Source: Cryomorpha sp963836915
GTDB lineage: Bacteria > Bacteroidota > Bacteroidia > Flavobacteriales_D > Cryomorphaceae
Direction: 5' to 3'
NCBI GenBank assembly: GCA_963836915.1
Contig: CAWILH010000002.1
Location: forward strand, 4,030,001-4,094,000
DNA: 64,000 nucleotides
The position numbers and the translations under genes are program-made. Below the pieces are notes generated by a model. The model saw only the letters and a program-made list of their open reading frames with translations, was not told the origin of the DNA and searched no databases. This document shows, piece by piece, positions 8,525-18,229 of the stretch; position 1 is the first letter of the stretch, and the number at the start of each line of letters is the position of its first letter.

Positions 8525-10958
8525 TTAGGCCACCTTCAACGCTTTCTTCACTTTTTGGTCGGTAAGCGCTTTTTCTACCACTTCTATCATCTCGTCTACA
8601 TAGTGAAAAGTAAGCCCTTCGATGTATCTTGGGTTGATCTCGTTGATGTCCTTTTCGTTGCGCGATGAAAGAATGATTTCCTTGATGTCGGCGCGTTTCG
8701 CAGCCAAGATTTTTTCCTTGATCCCACCCACTGGGAGAACTTTTCCGCGCAGGGTGATCTCTCCGGTCATGGCAAGGTATTTTTTTACCTTTCGCTGTGT
8801 GAAGGCCGATGCCAAGGCCGTTAGGATGGTTATTCCCGCAGATCGAACCATCTTTTGGAGTGGCGCCTTCGGGCACGTGTACGTGTACATTCCAGTTTTC
8901 AAATACGCTCTGATCCAGATCGATACTGTCGGAGTGGGATTTCAAATATTCCATAGCGAGCATGGCCGATTCTTTCATCACATCACCCAAATTTCCCGTA
9001 AGGGTGAGCTTGCCCTTTCCCTTGGTCAGTGATGTCTCGATAAAGAGTATATCTCCACCCGTCGGTGTCCAGGCCAATCCGGTCACTACCCCGGCCGTTT
9101 CATTATCTTGATATTTATCCTTGGCGTGCGATGGCCCTAAGATCATTTCAAGATCACTCTTCAAGATCATGGGTTTATACGTTTCTTCAAGCGCTATCTG
9201 CTTAGCTCTGAACCGCACCAACTTTGAGATGCGCTTCTCCAGCCCCCTCACTCCAGATTCATTGGTATATTCTTCAACTACCGCTTCGAGTACGCCGCGA
9301 CCCAACTTTATCTGGTCTTTCGGCACTCCATTTTCTCCGATCTGCTTTGGCAATAAGTGGCGTTTGGCTATTTCCACTTTTTCTTCAACCGTGTATCCAT
9401 TCACTTCGATCACTTCCATCCTATCGCGCAGCGCCGGGTGAATGGGGCTCATATTATTGGCAGTAGCGATAAACATTACGTTGGATAGATCGTAGTCGAG
9501 CTCAACATAATTATCATAAAAGGTTGAATTTTGCTCAGGGTCAAGCACCTCCAACATAGCAGAAGATGGATCGCCGTGGGAGTCGCGTCCCAGCTTATCG
9601 ATTTCATCCAGTATAAAAACAGGATTTGAAGTACCTGACTTCTTGATATTTTGTATGATCCTTCCGGGCAATGCCCCGATATAGGTCTTTCGGTGTCCGC
9701 GAATCTCTGCTTCATCGCGCAGGCCACCCAGCGACATCCGGGCATACTCGCGACCTAGAGCTTCGGCGATCGATTTTCCAAGAGAAGTCTTACCTACTCC
9801 CGGAAGGCCGTATAGGCAAAGGATGGGAGATTTCATATTTCCCTTCAACTTCAGTACGGCAAGGTGCTCTAGGATACGCTCTTTTACCTTTTCAAGTCCG
9901 TAATGATCGCGATCGAGAATTTTGGCCGCACGCGCCAGATCAAACTTATCTTTCGAATAATGCGCCCAAGGCAGGTCGAGGAGCAGTTCGATATAATTCA
10001 GTTGTACCGAATAATCAGCCCCCTGCGGGTTCATTCGATCCAATCGCTCAATCTCTTTCTTAAATGCCTTAGCTGTTTTTTCGTTCCATTTTTTCTTTTT
10101 GGAGCGTTTTTTCAGCTCCTGCACCATCTCATCCTGCGGGTTGCCACCAAGCTCTTCTTGAATGGTCTTCATCTGCTGGTGCAGGAAATACTCGCGTTGC
10201 TGCTGGTCGATATCGGTTTTGACCTTGCTCTGAATATCATTTTTCAGCTCTAGCATCTGGAGCTCTTTGGTAAGGTATTCAAGCACCATCTCGGCGCGCT
10301 TCCGCAGGTCGGCAGTTTCCAGCAATTTCTGCTTATCGCTCACTGCAGCGTTCATATTGCTGGAGATAAAGTTGATCAGAAAACTATAGCTCTCAATATT
10401 TTTTATGGCAAACGCAGCTTCACTCGGGATACTTGGCGAGACCTTAATGATCTGTAATGCCAGATCTTTAAGGGATGCTACGAGCGCTTCAAATTTTTTG
10501 ATGTTGCGCTGTGGCTTGATCTCTGCAAATTCCTTCACCTTGGCAGTGATGTAGGGCTCGGTGGTAAGCATATCGAGCATCTCAAACCGCTTCTTCCCCT
10601 GTATGATCACGGTAGTACTACCGTCGGGCATTTTGAGCAAGCGTATGATTTTCGCAACGGTTCCGATGGTGTTCAGATCTTCAAAATCAGGGTCTTCTAC
10701 CGATTGGTCTTTCTGGCTGCACACGCCTACGGTGCGGTTACCTTTATAGGCATCCTGCACCAGTTTTATACTTTTATCGCGGCCTACGGTGATGGGCAAT
10801 ACCACGCCCGGAAAGAGCACGGTATTCTTGATGGGAAGGATGGGGAGCTCTACCGGAGTCTCCTCGTTATTCATCTCTTCTTCGTCTTCTGCGGTGATCA
10901 GCGGAATAAATTCCGTTTCAGTATCTACTATATCTTGTAATTCGATGGCTTCGAACAT
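8525..10958 (-). pseudogene. lon: ATP-dependent protease Lon, frameshifted at the catalytic serine
   Basis: The reading frame from 10958 encodes the Lon N-terminal substrate-binding domain, a coiled coil, the AAA+ module (Walker A GLPGVGKTSLGK, Walker B VFILDEIDKLG) and the start of the serine protease domain. At 8843 one extra base (A on the minus strand, inside GGTTCGATCTGCGG) shifts the frame just before the catalytic serine: instead of PKDG-PSAG the frame reads PKDGSICGNN and ends in unrelated residues at 8487. The next frame then carries SAG and the rest of the domain, including the catalytic lysine region (GGIKEK), to a stop at 8525. Correcting one base gives a normal full-length Lon (about 810 residues). 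A sequencing error is as likely as a real mutation. The protein would degrade misfolded and regulatory proteins in the cytoplasm. Confidence 0.92.
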
Positions 10959-11075
10959 AAAATTTTTCTGTGGTGTCTCTATTTCCTGCTTCCGACAATA
11001 TGTCAGCTAAGCAGGGAAATAACGTGTTCGACCCCACAAGTCAAGAGCCGTGCCAAAGGAAGGTTTATGCCGAAT

Positions 11076-12272
11076 CTACCGATGGCGCGCTTCGAGCTCA
11101 AAAACCGCTTGGAACAGTTCTCTATCTTCGGGGGTGAAAGGCACCGACCGCCGCGCCATCATCGCCTTTGCAGCTTCTATGGCTTTCTCTATCCTAAAGG
11201 TCTCAAATCCAGCCGCCGATCCCCATGAAAAGGAAGGGATAAATTTTGGCGGAAAGCCACCGTCAAAAATATTGGCACAGAGTCCTACTACCGTTCCGGT
11301 ATTGAACATCGTGTTGATACTCGCCTTGGAATGATCGCCCATAATGAGCCCTTGAAACTGCCTTTCGGTAGCTTCGATCTGCTCGGTGGCATAGTTCCAT
11401 ACTTTTACGTTTCCGTAATTGTTTTTCAGGTTTGATGTATTGGTGTCGGCGCCGAGATTGCACCATGAGCCGATTACGGAGTTCCCTAAAAATCCATCGT
11501 GCCCCTTATTGCTATAGTCGTTTATCACTGCATTGTTCACTTCTCCACCCACCTTGCAGCGCTTGCCAATGCTGGTAGCACCATATATTTTGGCTCCCAT
11601 TTTGAGACTTGAGCTTTCGCCCAAATAAAAGGGCCCGCGCACCAGCGCACCTTCCATCACTTCGGCTCCCTTATCGATATAAATGGGGCCGGTCTCGGCA
11701 TTTAGCACGCAATGATTGAGTTTAGCTTGGGGATGAATATAAATCTCATCTCCTGAGACGATTACATTTTTTGGAAAGGCCGCCGTATGGTAGTTTTTTG
11801 TGATCTGGCCGAAGTCATCGCGCAAAATGGCATCATTCTGCGCAAATATGTCAGCCGGCGACTCGATAAAAGTCAAGTCATCATTAAAGAATATTTCCTG
11901 AGTTCCAAATTGGCCATAGCTCAGATCTTCACCGCTCTGGATTTTTGCCGCAAGGCCGTGCCCATCCAGTCTCGCGTGTGCCGCGACCAGTCTGCCGCGA
12001 TGGGTGAGCACGTCACCTTCGGCAAGTTTTTTAAGGGCTTCCGCCAATGCAGGGGTAGGGATCACCGCAGAGTTTACCAACACCGATAGTCCCGAAGGCG
12101 CAAGCTGCCGCGGTTTATTCAAGTATGCACAGCTGAAACTGCTATTCTCAATGCCGAGTAGCGTCCACTTTTGAGCGATACTGTTCATACCGATCAGCAG
12201 GTCGGAGAGTGGCCGGGTAAATGTGAGCGGAAGCAATCTTTTCCAATGTAGGTCTATCAATATGGCTTGCAT
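11076..12272 (-). CDS. GlmU family protein (alternative Bacteroidota type)
   Basis: A 398-residue protein of the family described as the alternative bacterial GlmU (UDP-GlcNAc diphosphorylase / glucosamine-1-phosphate acetyltransferase). It opens with MQAILIDLHWKRLLPLTFTRP, the degenerate nucleotidyltransferase start of this group, and from about residue 170 has left-handed beta-helix hexapeptide repeats (for example YIHPQAKLNHCVLNAE, KGAEVMEGALVRG, LGADTNTSNLKNNYGNVK). It likely makes UDP-GlcNAc for peptidoglycan and lipid A in the cytoplasm; substrate is inferred from the family. Single gene, upstream of lon on the same strand. Confidence 0.82.
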   Translation of the reverse strand: MQAILIDLHWKRLLPLTFTRPLSDLLIGMNSIAQKWTLLGIENSSFSCAYLNKPRQLAPSGLSVLVNSAVIPTPALAEALKKLAEGDVLTHRGRLVAAHARLDGHGLAAKIQSGEDLSYGQFGTQEIFFNDDLTFIESPADIFAQNDAILRDDFGQITKNYHTAAFPKNVIVSGDEIYIHPQAKLNHCVLNAETGPIYIDKGAEVMEGALVRGPFYLGESSSLKMGAKIYGATSIGKRCKVGGEVNNAVINDYSNKGHDGFLGNSVIGSWCNLGADTNTSNLKNNYGNVKVWNYATEQIEATERQFQGLIMGDHSKASINTMFNTGTVVGLCANIFDGGFPPKFIPSFSWGSAAGFETFRIEKAIEAAKAMMARRSVPFTPEDRELFQAVFELEARHR

Positions 12273-12414
12273 GGGTGCGAATTTAGAATTAAGATCCAGA
12301 ATAATTCGGATGTACGTCTGTCTGGAGCTTAGAAAGGGCTATTTATCGAATCGATCCATATTAAGTTTAAATAAGTCAGGCTTTCACAGCGGTAAGCCTT
12401 AATTTTATCGGATT

Positions 12415-13359
12415 ATGAAAAGTGAAATAGAAATAAGGAAGGGCGTAGAAAAGGCAGATATTTCGATCAATGATCAGAATCTTGGGAAGCTCAATCCGCA
12501 GGAGATCTGGGACTTGTCTAACGAACTGCGCGACTTTGTGATTACCAACTCAGCGAGCTTTGCAAAGCTTGCCACCCGCTCGGTCTCTTGTGGTAATTTT
12601 GACTTTCAGGTATTGGCCGGCAGCCATCCCGAATTTTGGGATTTGGCGAACCGCGGTGAGTGGGAGCCCACCACCTATCAGGTTTTTGATCGCTTCATCA
12701 CCCGCGCTACCACTTTTCTGGATGTCGGCGCTTGGATAGGTTCTACGGCGCTCTACGGTGCACAGCTTGCTCGAGAGACGCATGCGTTTGAACCCGACCC
12801 CGTGGCTTTTTCGGAACTTAAGAACAATGTCGCGGCCAATTCGAAAACAGCTTGGCGCCCCGGTTTATATTTGCATCAGATGGCCATCTCCAATTTTTCG
12901 GGAGCCATCGATCTGGGTAGCCGCAATGCCAAAGGAGATTCCATGAGCAGCACCCTGCTGAGCGATGAAGTCGATAGCTGGAAGGTGCCAGCTCAAACCA
13001 TCAAAGAATTTGTGGAATTTAATGGACTGGAAGGCCGGGAGCTCTTTATTAAAATTGATATCGAAGGCGGGGAGTATGAGCTCATCCCCTCTCTGAAGTC
13101 ATTTTTCAGTGATAATAATGTCAAAGTTTTGATCTCGCTGCATCCTGAGTTTTTGCTGCAGTCTATCAAAGACTCCATGAAAGGTCCATTGAAAGCGCCG
13201 CGAATCAGAGCGAAATTTCACAAACTTCATCGACGGTTGATTGCTTCGCTCCCTTTTGAAAATATCGAGCACGCCGACGGGCGCCCGATCAATACTAAGA
13301 AGCAACTCGCAAAAGCATTATTGCTTGGCAATTTCATCCATGAAATAGTGGCTTACTGA
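12415..13359 (+). CDS. FkbM family methyltransferase
   Basis: A 314-residue SAM-dependent O-methyltransferase. Motif I (FLDVGAWIGSTALYGAQL) is near residue 100, followed by HAFEPDPVAFSELKNNV with the acidic residue that binds the SAM ribose, and a later IKIDIEGGEYE typical of FkbM proteins. Such enzymes methylate sugars, glycolipids or polyketides; the target here is unknown. The gene stands alone, convergent with uvrB 15 bases downstream. The first 80 residues are less conserved and may belong to a substrate-binding region. Confidence 0.85.
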   Translation: MKSEIEIRKGVEKADISINDQNLGKLNPQEIWDLSNELRDFVITNSASFAKLATRSVSCGNFDFQVLAGSHPEFWDLANRGEWEPTTYQVFDRFITRATTFLDVGAWIGSTALYGAQLARETHAFEPDPVAFSELKNNVAANSKTAWRPGLYLHQMAISNFSGAIDLGSRNAKGDSMSSTLLSDEVDSWKVPAQTIKEFVEFNGLEGRELFIKIDIEGGEYELIPSLKSFFSDNNVKVLISLHPEFLLQSIKDSMKGPLKAPRIRAKFHKLHRRLIASLPFENIEHADGRPINTKKQLAKALLLGNFIHEIVAY

Positions 13360-13374
13360 GATCTCGGAATACAG

Positions 13375-15390
13375 TTAGACCTTGGCTTCCTGTGCTTTCT
13401 GCATCGCAAATAACTCATCGCGAAGCCTAGCCGCTTCCATAAAGTCTTGATCGCGCGCGGCTTTCTGCATTTTTGAACGCGTTATTTCTATGGATCGCTC
13501 TAAGTCTTCTTTCTTCATATAGCCCACCACAGGATCTGCCGCAAGGCTTACTTCTTCCGACTCTACGTAGTACTTCTTGCGCTTCTTGTCTTTATTATTC
13601 GGGATGAGACTGGTCTTGAGTCCGCGCTTGATCTGGGTAGGTGTGATGCCGTGCTCATCATTATATTCCTTCTGCTTTATGCGTCGGCGGTCGGTCTCAT
13701 CGATGGTCTCCTGCATACTTTTCGTAATGGTATCGGCATACATTATTACGCGTCCGTTCACATTTCGGGCTGCACGGCCCACAGTTTGCGTAAGTGACCT
13801 GCCGCTGCGCAAAAATCCTTCTTTATCGGCATCGAGTATGGATACAAGCGATACTTCGGGAAGGTCCAATCCCTCGCGGAGCAGGTTTACGCCGATCAAA
13901 ACATCGTAGACGCCTTCGCGCAATTGGGCGATGATCTCGATCCGGTCTAGCGTATCGACATCGCTGTGGATATAGCGGCATTTTATACCTGCCTTGTCAA
14001 AGAAGGCCTGAAGCTCTTCGGCCATACGCTTGGTAAGGGTAGTCACAAGGGTTCGCTCGTTTCGCTCGGTGCGAATATTGATTTCTTCCATCAGGTCATC
14101 AATCTGATTTTCGCTCGGACGTACTTCGATCTCCGGATCGAGCAAGCCGGTGGGACGTATTACCTGTTCTACGATCACCCCTTCGGAGCGCTCGAGCTCA
14201 AAATCGGCCGGAGTGGCACTCACGTATACGGTCTGCCGCGTAAGTCCTTGAAATTCGTCATACTGAAGGGGTCTATTATCAAGGGCTGCCGGGAGGCGGA
14301 AGCCATAATCCACTAGGTTTATTTTCCGAGATCGGTCACCGCCATACATCGCGCGTATTTGGGGCACTGTAACGTGGCTCTCATCGATCACCATCAAAAA
14401 GTCTTCTGGAAAATAATCGATCAGGCAGAAAGGCCGCTGACCGGGCTTGCGCCGATCGAAATAACGGGAGTAATTCTCAATACCCGAGCAATAGCCCAGT
14501 TCGCGCATCATCTCAAGATCGTAAGTGGTACGTTCCTCCAGCCTTTTGGCTTCAAGGTGCCGGCCTTGCTCTTCAAAAAAGTTGACCTGAAGCACCATGT
14601 CTTGCTGAATCTCCCAAATGGCATTGTTGAGCGTTTCCTTGGTGGTCACGAAGAGATTGGCAGGGTAGATATTCACCTGATCCAGCTGGGTGATCACTTG
14701 TCCCGACTCCGGATTAAAGCTGCTGATGGCTTCGATCTCATCACCAAAAAATTCTACCCGAATACCGTGATCGGCGTAGGCCAGATAAATGTCGACGGTA
14801 TCGCCTTTTACACGGAATTTTCCGCGGTCTAGCTCGTAATCATTTCTGGAATAAAGACTGGCCACCAAGAGATGCAAGAAACTATTGCGCGATACCAGCT
14901 GTCCTTTTTCGATCGGGATCACACTTTTATGAAACTCGGAAGGATTACCGATACCATAAATACACGATACCGAAGCGACCACAATTACATCGCGCCGGCC
15001 AGAGAGCAAGGCAGAAGTGGCGCTAAGCCTGAGCTTTTCGATCTCTTCGTTTATGCTCAGGTCTTTTTCTATAAAGGTATTGCTGGAAGGTATGAACGCT
15101 TCAGGCTGGTAATAGTCGTAATAGGATACGAAATACTCGACCAGATTATCGGGGAAGAATTCTTTAAACTCTCCATAGAGCTGGGCTGCAAGGGTTTTAT
15201 TATGTGAAAGGATTAATGTGGGCTTGTTTACTTCTTGAATTAAATTGGCCACGGTAAAGGTCTTTCCCGAGCCGGTCACACCCAGCAAAGTTTGGGCTTT
15301 ATCTCCGGCAACAATTCCTTCTACAAGCTGTTTTATGGCTGTTGGTTGATCGCCGGTTGGTTCAAATTCTGATGTTAACTTAAAATTCAT
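13375..15390 (-). CDS. uvrB: Excinuclease ABC subunit B
   Basis: UvrB of nucleotide excision repair (671 residues, normal length): it receives damaged DNA from UvrA and positions UvrC. Walker A (GVTGSGKTF) lies near residue 40, the damage-probing beta-hairpin tyrosines are in FVSYYDYYQPEAFIP, helicase motif II is VIDESHV, motif VI contains QTVGRAARN, and the C-terminal UVR domain (AARDQDFMEAARLRDEL) that contacts UvrC is intact. The start at 15390 (MNFKLTSEFEP) is preferred over the upstream ATG at 15432, because family members begin here and a TAGTTTTG element (15399-15406) lies inside the longer version. Confidence 0.96.
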   Translation of the reverse strand: MNFKLTSEFEPTGDQPTAIKQLVEGIVAGDKAQTLLGVTGSGKTFTVANLIQEVNKPTLILSHNKTLAAQLYGEFKEFFPDNLVEYFVSYYDYYQPEAFIPSSNTFIEKDLSINEEIEKLRLSATSALLSGRRDVIVVASVSCIYGIGNPSEFHKSVIPIEKGQLVSRNSFLHLLVASLYSRNDYELDRGKFRVKGDTVDIYLAYADHGIRVEFFGDEIEAISSFNPESGQVITQLDQVNIYPANLFVTTKETLNNAIWEIQQDMVLQVNFFEEQGRHLEAKRLEERTTYDLEMMRELGYCSGIENYSRYFDRRKPGQRPFCLIDYFPEDFLMVIDESHVTVPQIRAMYGGDRSRKINLVDYGFRLPAALDNRPLQYDEFQGLTRQTVYVSATPADFELERSEGVIVEQVIRPTGLLDPEIEVRPSENQIDDLMEEINIRTERNERTLVTTLTKRMAEELQAFFDKAGIKCRYIHSDVDTLDRIEIIAQLREGVYDVLIGVNLLREGLDLPEVSLVSILDADKEGFLRSGRSLTQTVGRAARNVNGRVIMYADTITKSMQETIDETDRRRIKQKEYNDEHGITPTQIKRGLKTSLIPNNKDKKRKKYYVESEEVSLAADPVVGYMKKEDLERSIEITRSKMQKAARDQDFMEAARLRDELFAMQKAQEAKV

Positions 15391-15398
15391 GAGCTTTG

Positions 15399-15406
15399 CA
15401 AAACTA
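15399..15406 (-). promoter_or_regulatory. -7 promoter element TAGTTTTG for uvrB
   Basis: A TAnnTTTG match ending 8 bases before the ATG at 15390. It argues against the longer uvrB frame, whose N-terminus would overlap this element. Confidence 0.5.
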
Positions 15407-15448
15407 GTCAATTGGTGCGGCCTACATAACAACAGAAATTATTAGATC

Positions 15449-15607
15449 ATGTTTTTCAAAAGACTTGCCCATTATTTAAATCCGGCCAACCTTTTCAAAA
15501 AAGGGGATAGCAATGTGAATCTTCGCATGATGCACGGCATTAATCGAATCTCGATTTTTGTCTTTTTGATCTGCATCATCGTGCTCATCATAAAATGGAC
15601 TACTTAA
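15449..15607 (+). CDS. Small single-span membrane protein, DUF6728-like
   Basis: A 52-codon gene reading MFFKRLAHYLNPANLFKKG at its start, then NLRMMHGINRISIFVFL and a hydrophobic C-terminal helix ending IIKWTT. The amphipathic, basic N-terminal half followed by the conserved pattern NLRxMHxINxIS and one membrane helix matches the small Bacteroidota family DUF6728, whose function is unknown. It is divergent from uvrB and its stop is directly followed by the ATG of the next gene, so the two form an operon. Confidence 0.75.
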   Translation: MFFKRLAHYLNPANLFKKGDSNVNLRMMHGINRISIFVFLICIIVLIIKWTT

Positions 15608-15892
15608 ATGGTTTCTCGTCTAGTGGAACTTCAGCTTAAGGCTGAAAATATCGACAAGGCAAAAATCCTATTATCCGATATAGCCCCGCAGGTGAAAGCT
15701 ATGCCCGGTTGCAGCCATTTGGAGATTCTTATGGATTTGCACGATAGATGCCATATCACTACGTATAGCCATTGGGATTCAGAAGCCGACCTAGATACCT
15801 ACCGCCAAACGGATACCTTCAAGAACTTTTGGGCCGAAGTGAAGCCCATGTTTGCGAAACCCGCAAAAGCTTGGAGCTCGAAGATTATATGA
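15608..15892 (+). CDS. Antibiotic biosynthesis monooxygenase (ABM) family protein
   Basis: A 94-residue ferredoxin-like alpha/beta protein of the ABM family, with the typical start (VSRLVELQLKAENIDKAKIL), a central PGCSHLEIL strand and the YSHWDSEADLDTYRQTDTFK segment. Members include quinol monooxygenases and heme-degrading enzymes; this one lacks features that would tell them apart. The start codon follows the stop of the small membrane protein gene without a gap. Confidence 0.8.
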   Translation: MVSRLVELQLKAENIDKAKILLSDIAPQVKAMPGCSHLEILMDLHDRCHITTYSHWDSEADLDTYRQTDTFKNFWAEVKPMFAKPAKAWSSKII

Positions 15893-15920
15893 GTGAAGTT
15901 TTCTTGGAAGGTTCCTGATC

Positions 15921-16151
15921 TTACCCTACCGTCCGCTTCAATCCCACGATCAATTCTTCCAGTCCGTTTATTTTTATCTCGTAGACCGTTTCGAGCTGCA
16001 CACCGAGCTTGCCTTTAGGGAAACCTTTGGTCTTGAACCACTCCAGATAGAAGGTCGGCAAGTCGCAAAGCAGGCGGCCTTTATATTTTCCAAAAGGCAT
16101 CTCTATGCGTACGATGTCTTTCAATATTTTCTTGTCAACGCCTTCCATCAT
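15921..16151 (-). CDS. DUF3820 family protein
   Basis: A 76-residue cytoplasmic protein with the DUF3820 signature MPFGKYKGRLLCDLPTFYLE near residue 20 and a following WFKTKGFPKGKLG. This motif (FGKYKG...LPxxYLxW) also occurs as a small nucleic-acid-associated domain in exonuclease-like proteins; the free-standing form is of unknown function. It begins 3 bases after the stop of the nuclease/phosphatase-family gene on the same strand, so it is the second gene of a two-gene operon. Confidence 0.85.
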   Translation of the reverse strand: MMEGVDKKILKDIVRIEMPFGKYKGRLLCDLPTFYLEWFKTKGFPKGKLGVQLETVYEIKINGLEELIVGLKRTVG

Positions 16152-16154
16152 TAC

Positions 16155-16994
16155 TCAAAATTTGATTTCTGCCATCACCGGCAGATGGTCTGAAATAAAA
16201 CCGCCATCCTTTCTACGGTCGTCCATATGACGGTAGTTGAGCACACTGCCAGAACTGATGAATAAATAGTCTATGCGGCGATCAACCCTACTTTTTTCAT
16301 CAAATCCTGTGAAGGTACCTTTCGGACCGTAGATTCCGTTTTTGGCAATCTCCCCGGCATCTTTCAGGCTGATCTTCATCTCTTGGATCGGCTCCGAACT
16401 GGGCTCCAGATTAAAATCGCCCATGACCAAAATAGGTAGGTCTTGCGTGTTCAGCTCTTCCATCTTTGACAGGATAAGTTTTACGGATTGCAATCTTGCT
16501 TCAGCGCCGATATGATCGAAATGGGTGTTGAAAACCAACAGCTTGGTTCCATCTTCTTTCTTTTCCAAAATCCCGTAGGTAGAGATTCGCTCCATGGCGG
16601 CATCCCAGCCCACGGAGATTTTTTCGGGTGTGGGTGATAGCCAAAAGGTTGATGCGCCAGAAACATCGTACTTGGCCTTCTTGAAAAAAATCGCGCTGAA
16701 CTCGCCTTTTTCTTTGCCATCATCACGCCCCACGCCGATGCGCGCATAGTCGGTGAGCTGGCTATCAAGGTATTCCAATTGATGGATCAGCCCTTCTTGA
16801 ATTCCAAAAATATCGGGGGCATAATACCTGAAAAAGGCAGACATATCATCCTTCCTATGATCCCAATTATTCAAGCTGTCGCGGGGATTGTCAAACTTGA
16901 TATTATACGTGATTACCCTTGTGTTCTGGCTCAGTGCCCATGTGAAAAAGCCCTGAACTAGAATCGAAATACTGATTAAAATTGCACGCTTCAT
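16155..16994 (-). CDS. Exported endonuclease/exonuclease/phosphatase family protein
   Basis: A 279-residue secreted metal-dependent hydrolase. A signal peptide covers the first 22 residues (ISISILVQGFFTWALSQ). The catalytic order of the DNase I-like fold is complete: N in VITYNIKFDN, E in IFGIQEG, histidine in FNTHFDHIG, MGDFNLEPSS, and the C-terminal SDHLPV. Substrates in the family range from nucleic acids to phospholipids and phosphoinositides, so the exact activity is open; export suggests nutrient scavenging. Divergent from the lipocalin-like gene at 17135. Confidence 0.88.
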   Translation of the reverse strand: MKRAILISISILVQGFFTWALSQNTRVITYNIKFDNPRDSLNNWDHRKDDMSAFFRYYAPDIFGIQEGLIHQLEYLDSQLTDYARIGVGRDDGKEKGEFSAIFFKKAKYDVSGASTFWLSPTPEKISVGWDAAMERISTYGILEKKEDGTKLLVFNTHFDHIGAEARLQSVKLILSKMEELNTQDLPILVMGDFNLEPSSEPIQEMKISLKDAGEIAKNGIYGPKGTFTGFDEKSRVDRRIDYLFISSGSVLNYRHMDDRRKDGGFISDHLPVMAEIKF

Positions 16995-17134
16995 AGTCAG
17001 TGGTTTTTGAAGAAGGCAGCAAGGTACGGAATTGGAGATGTCTCGAAATGGTTTTCTTTGAAACCGCTACGAAACCAAATTTCATAGAAACTTCCATTAA
17101 AAACCTTTAGCCGAAGGCTGTGTTTCCATTATCA

Positions 17135-18187
17135 ATGAAATCAAGTCCAATTATTCTCATTTGCTTTTTTTTGGCCGCAGCCTGCAGCCCCTTTGTCACT
17201 AAGTACGATGTGTATGATACGCGGGCCAGCCTTGAAAAAGATGAGCCCGTGCACTTAAATAATTCGCTGGAATGGTGGTATTATACTGGTCATCTTCAGG
17301 CTGCCGATGGACGTAAATTTGGTGTGGAGTATGTATTTTTCCACTTCACTACCCGCGAGCGCAAGAGCAATAGCTATATGGTAAATTTTGCCGTGAGCGA
17401 TCCCCAAAAGGATGAATTTCATTTCGATTACGACTTTTTTCGATCCAAAGAAACTCCAGAAGCCGGCGTGTTGCCGCTTTCCATTGATAAGGGAAGCTAC
17501 GCGCTCACGGGTCAGAATGGCTCGTACAGCCTTTCGGGAAATATGCCGGGCGACAGCATTGGCGTGAGCCTGAGTACCACACCGGCCAAAGAACCGGTAT
17601 TTCAAAACGGCACGGGCTACGAAGAATACGGCGATGTATCTACGGCCGGCTATTATTCTTTTCCGCGGCTCGATGCTCAAGGATTTCTGCTGCTCAATAG
17701 CGATACGGTGCCGGTAAGTGGCCAGCTATGGTACGACCGCCAGTGGAATTGTGGCACCAATCTGATAGGGGGAAACTCCAGCTGGGATTGGATCTCCATT
17801 CAATTTGCGGAAGCGGAAGAAGAGCTGATGGTATACCGCGTTGAAGATCGCAAACGCGGTCGGGAGCTCTTTGGCGGCAGCTTTCACAAGGCATCGGGCG
17901 CGGCAGTATATCTGGAAGATGGAGCAGTGGAAATGACACCGCTGAAATACTGGACGAGTGAAGATACGAAACGTAAATATCCTATTTCTTGGCGGGTGAA
18001 GGTGCCCGAACTTTATATTGATATACAGGTAGATGCAGCTTTTCCGCATCAAGAACTCGTCTTAAAGCGGCTGGGTTTTAAGTTGCCTTATTGGGAAGGG
18101 ATGTGCGATGTGAAGGGTACGATATCTGGTGAAAGCCGAACCGGTGATGCCTACCTAGAAATGACCAACCGGGAAAAGGTAAAGTGA
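17135..18187 (+). CDS. Lipoprotein with CrtC/AttH lipocalin-like domain
   Basis: A 350-residue lipoprotein. The start at 17135 gives a short lipoprotein signal (SPIILICFFLAAAC) with the lipobox cysteine at residue 17; the GTG 15 bases upstream is less likely. The body matches the carotenoid 1,2-hydratase/AttH lipocalin-like family (PF07143): HLNNSLEWWYYTGHL, GVEYVFFHFT, then SGQLWYDRQWN and SWDWISIQF, which form the conserved tryptophan-rich first lipocalin and second barrel. Bacteroidota lipoproteins of this family have no proven function; carotenoid hydration is possible but no carotenoid genes are nearby. The last residues run close to the start of mnmH. Confidence 0.85.
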   Translation: MKSSPIILICFFLAAACSPFVTKYDVYDTRASLEKDEPVHLNNSLEWWYYTGHLQAADGRKFGVEYVFFHFTTRERKSNSYMVNFAVSDPQKDEFHFDYDFFRSKETPEAGVLPLSIDKGSYALTGQNGSYSLSGNMPGDSIGVSLSTTPAKEPVFQNGTGYEEYGDVSTAGYYSFPRLDAQGFLLLNSDTVPVSGQLWYDRQWNCGTNLIGGNSSWDWISIQFAEAEEELMVYRVEDRKRGRELFGGSFHKASGAAVYLEDGAVEMTPLKYWTSEDTKRKYPISWRVKVPELYIDIQVDAAFPHQELVLKRLGFKLPYWEGMCDVKGTISGESRTGDAYLEMTNREKVK

Positions 18188-18229
18188 TGGCCGCCGACCG
18201 GTTTCGCCCTAAAAAATTAACTTCACGCT

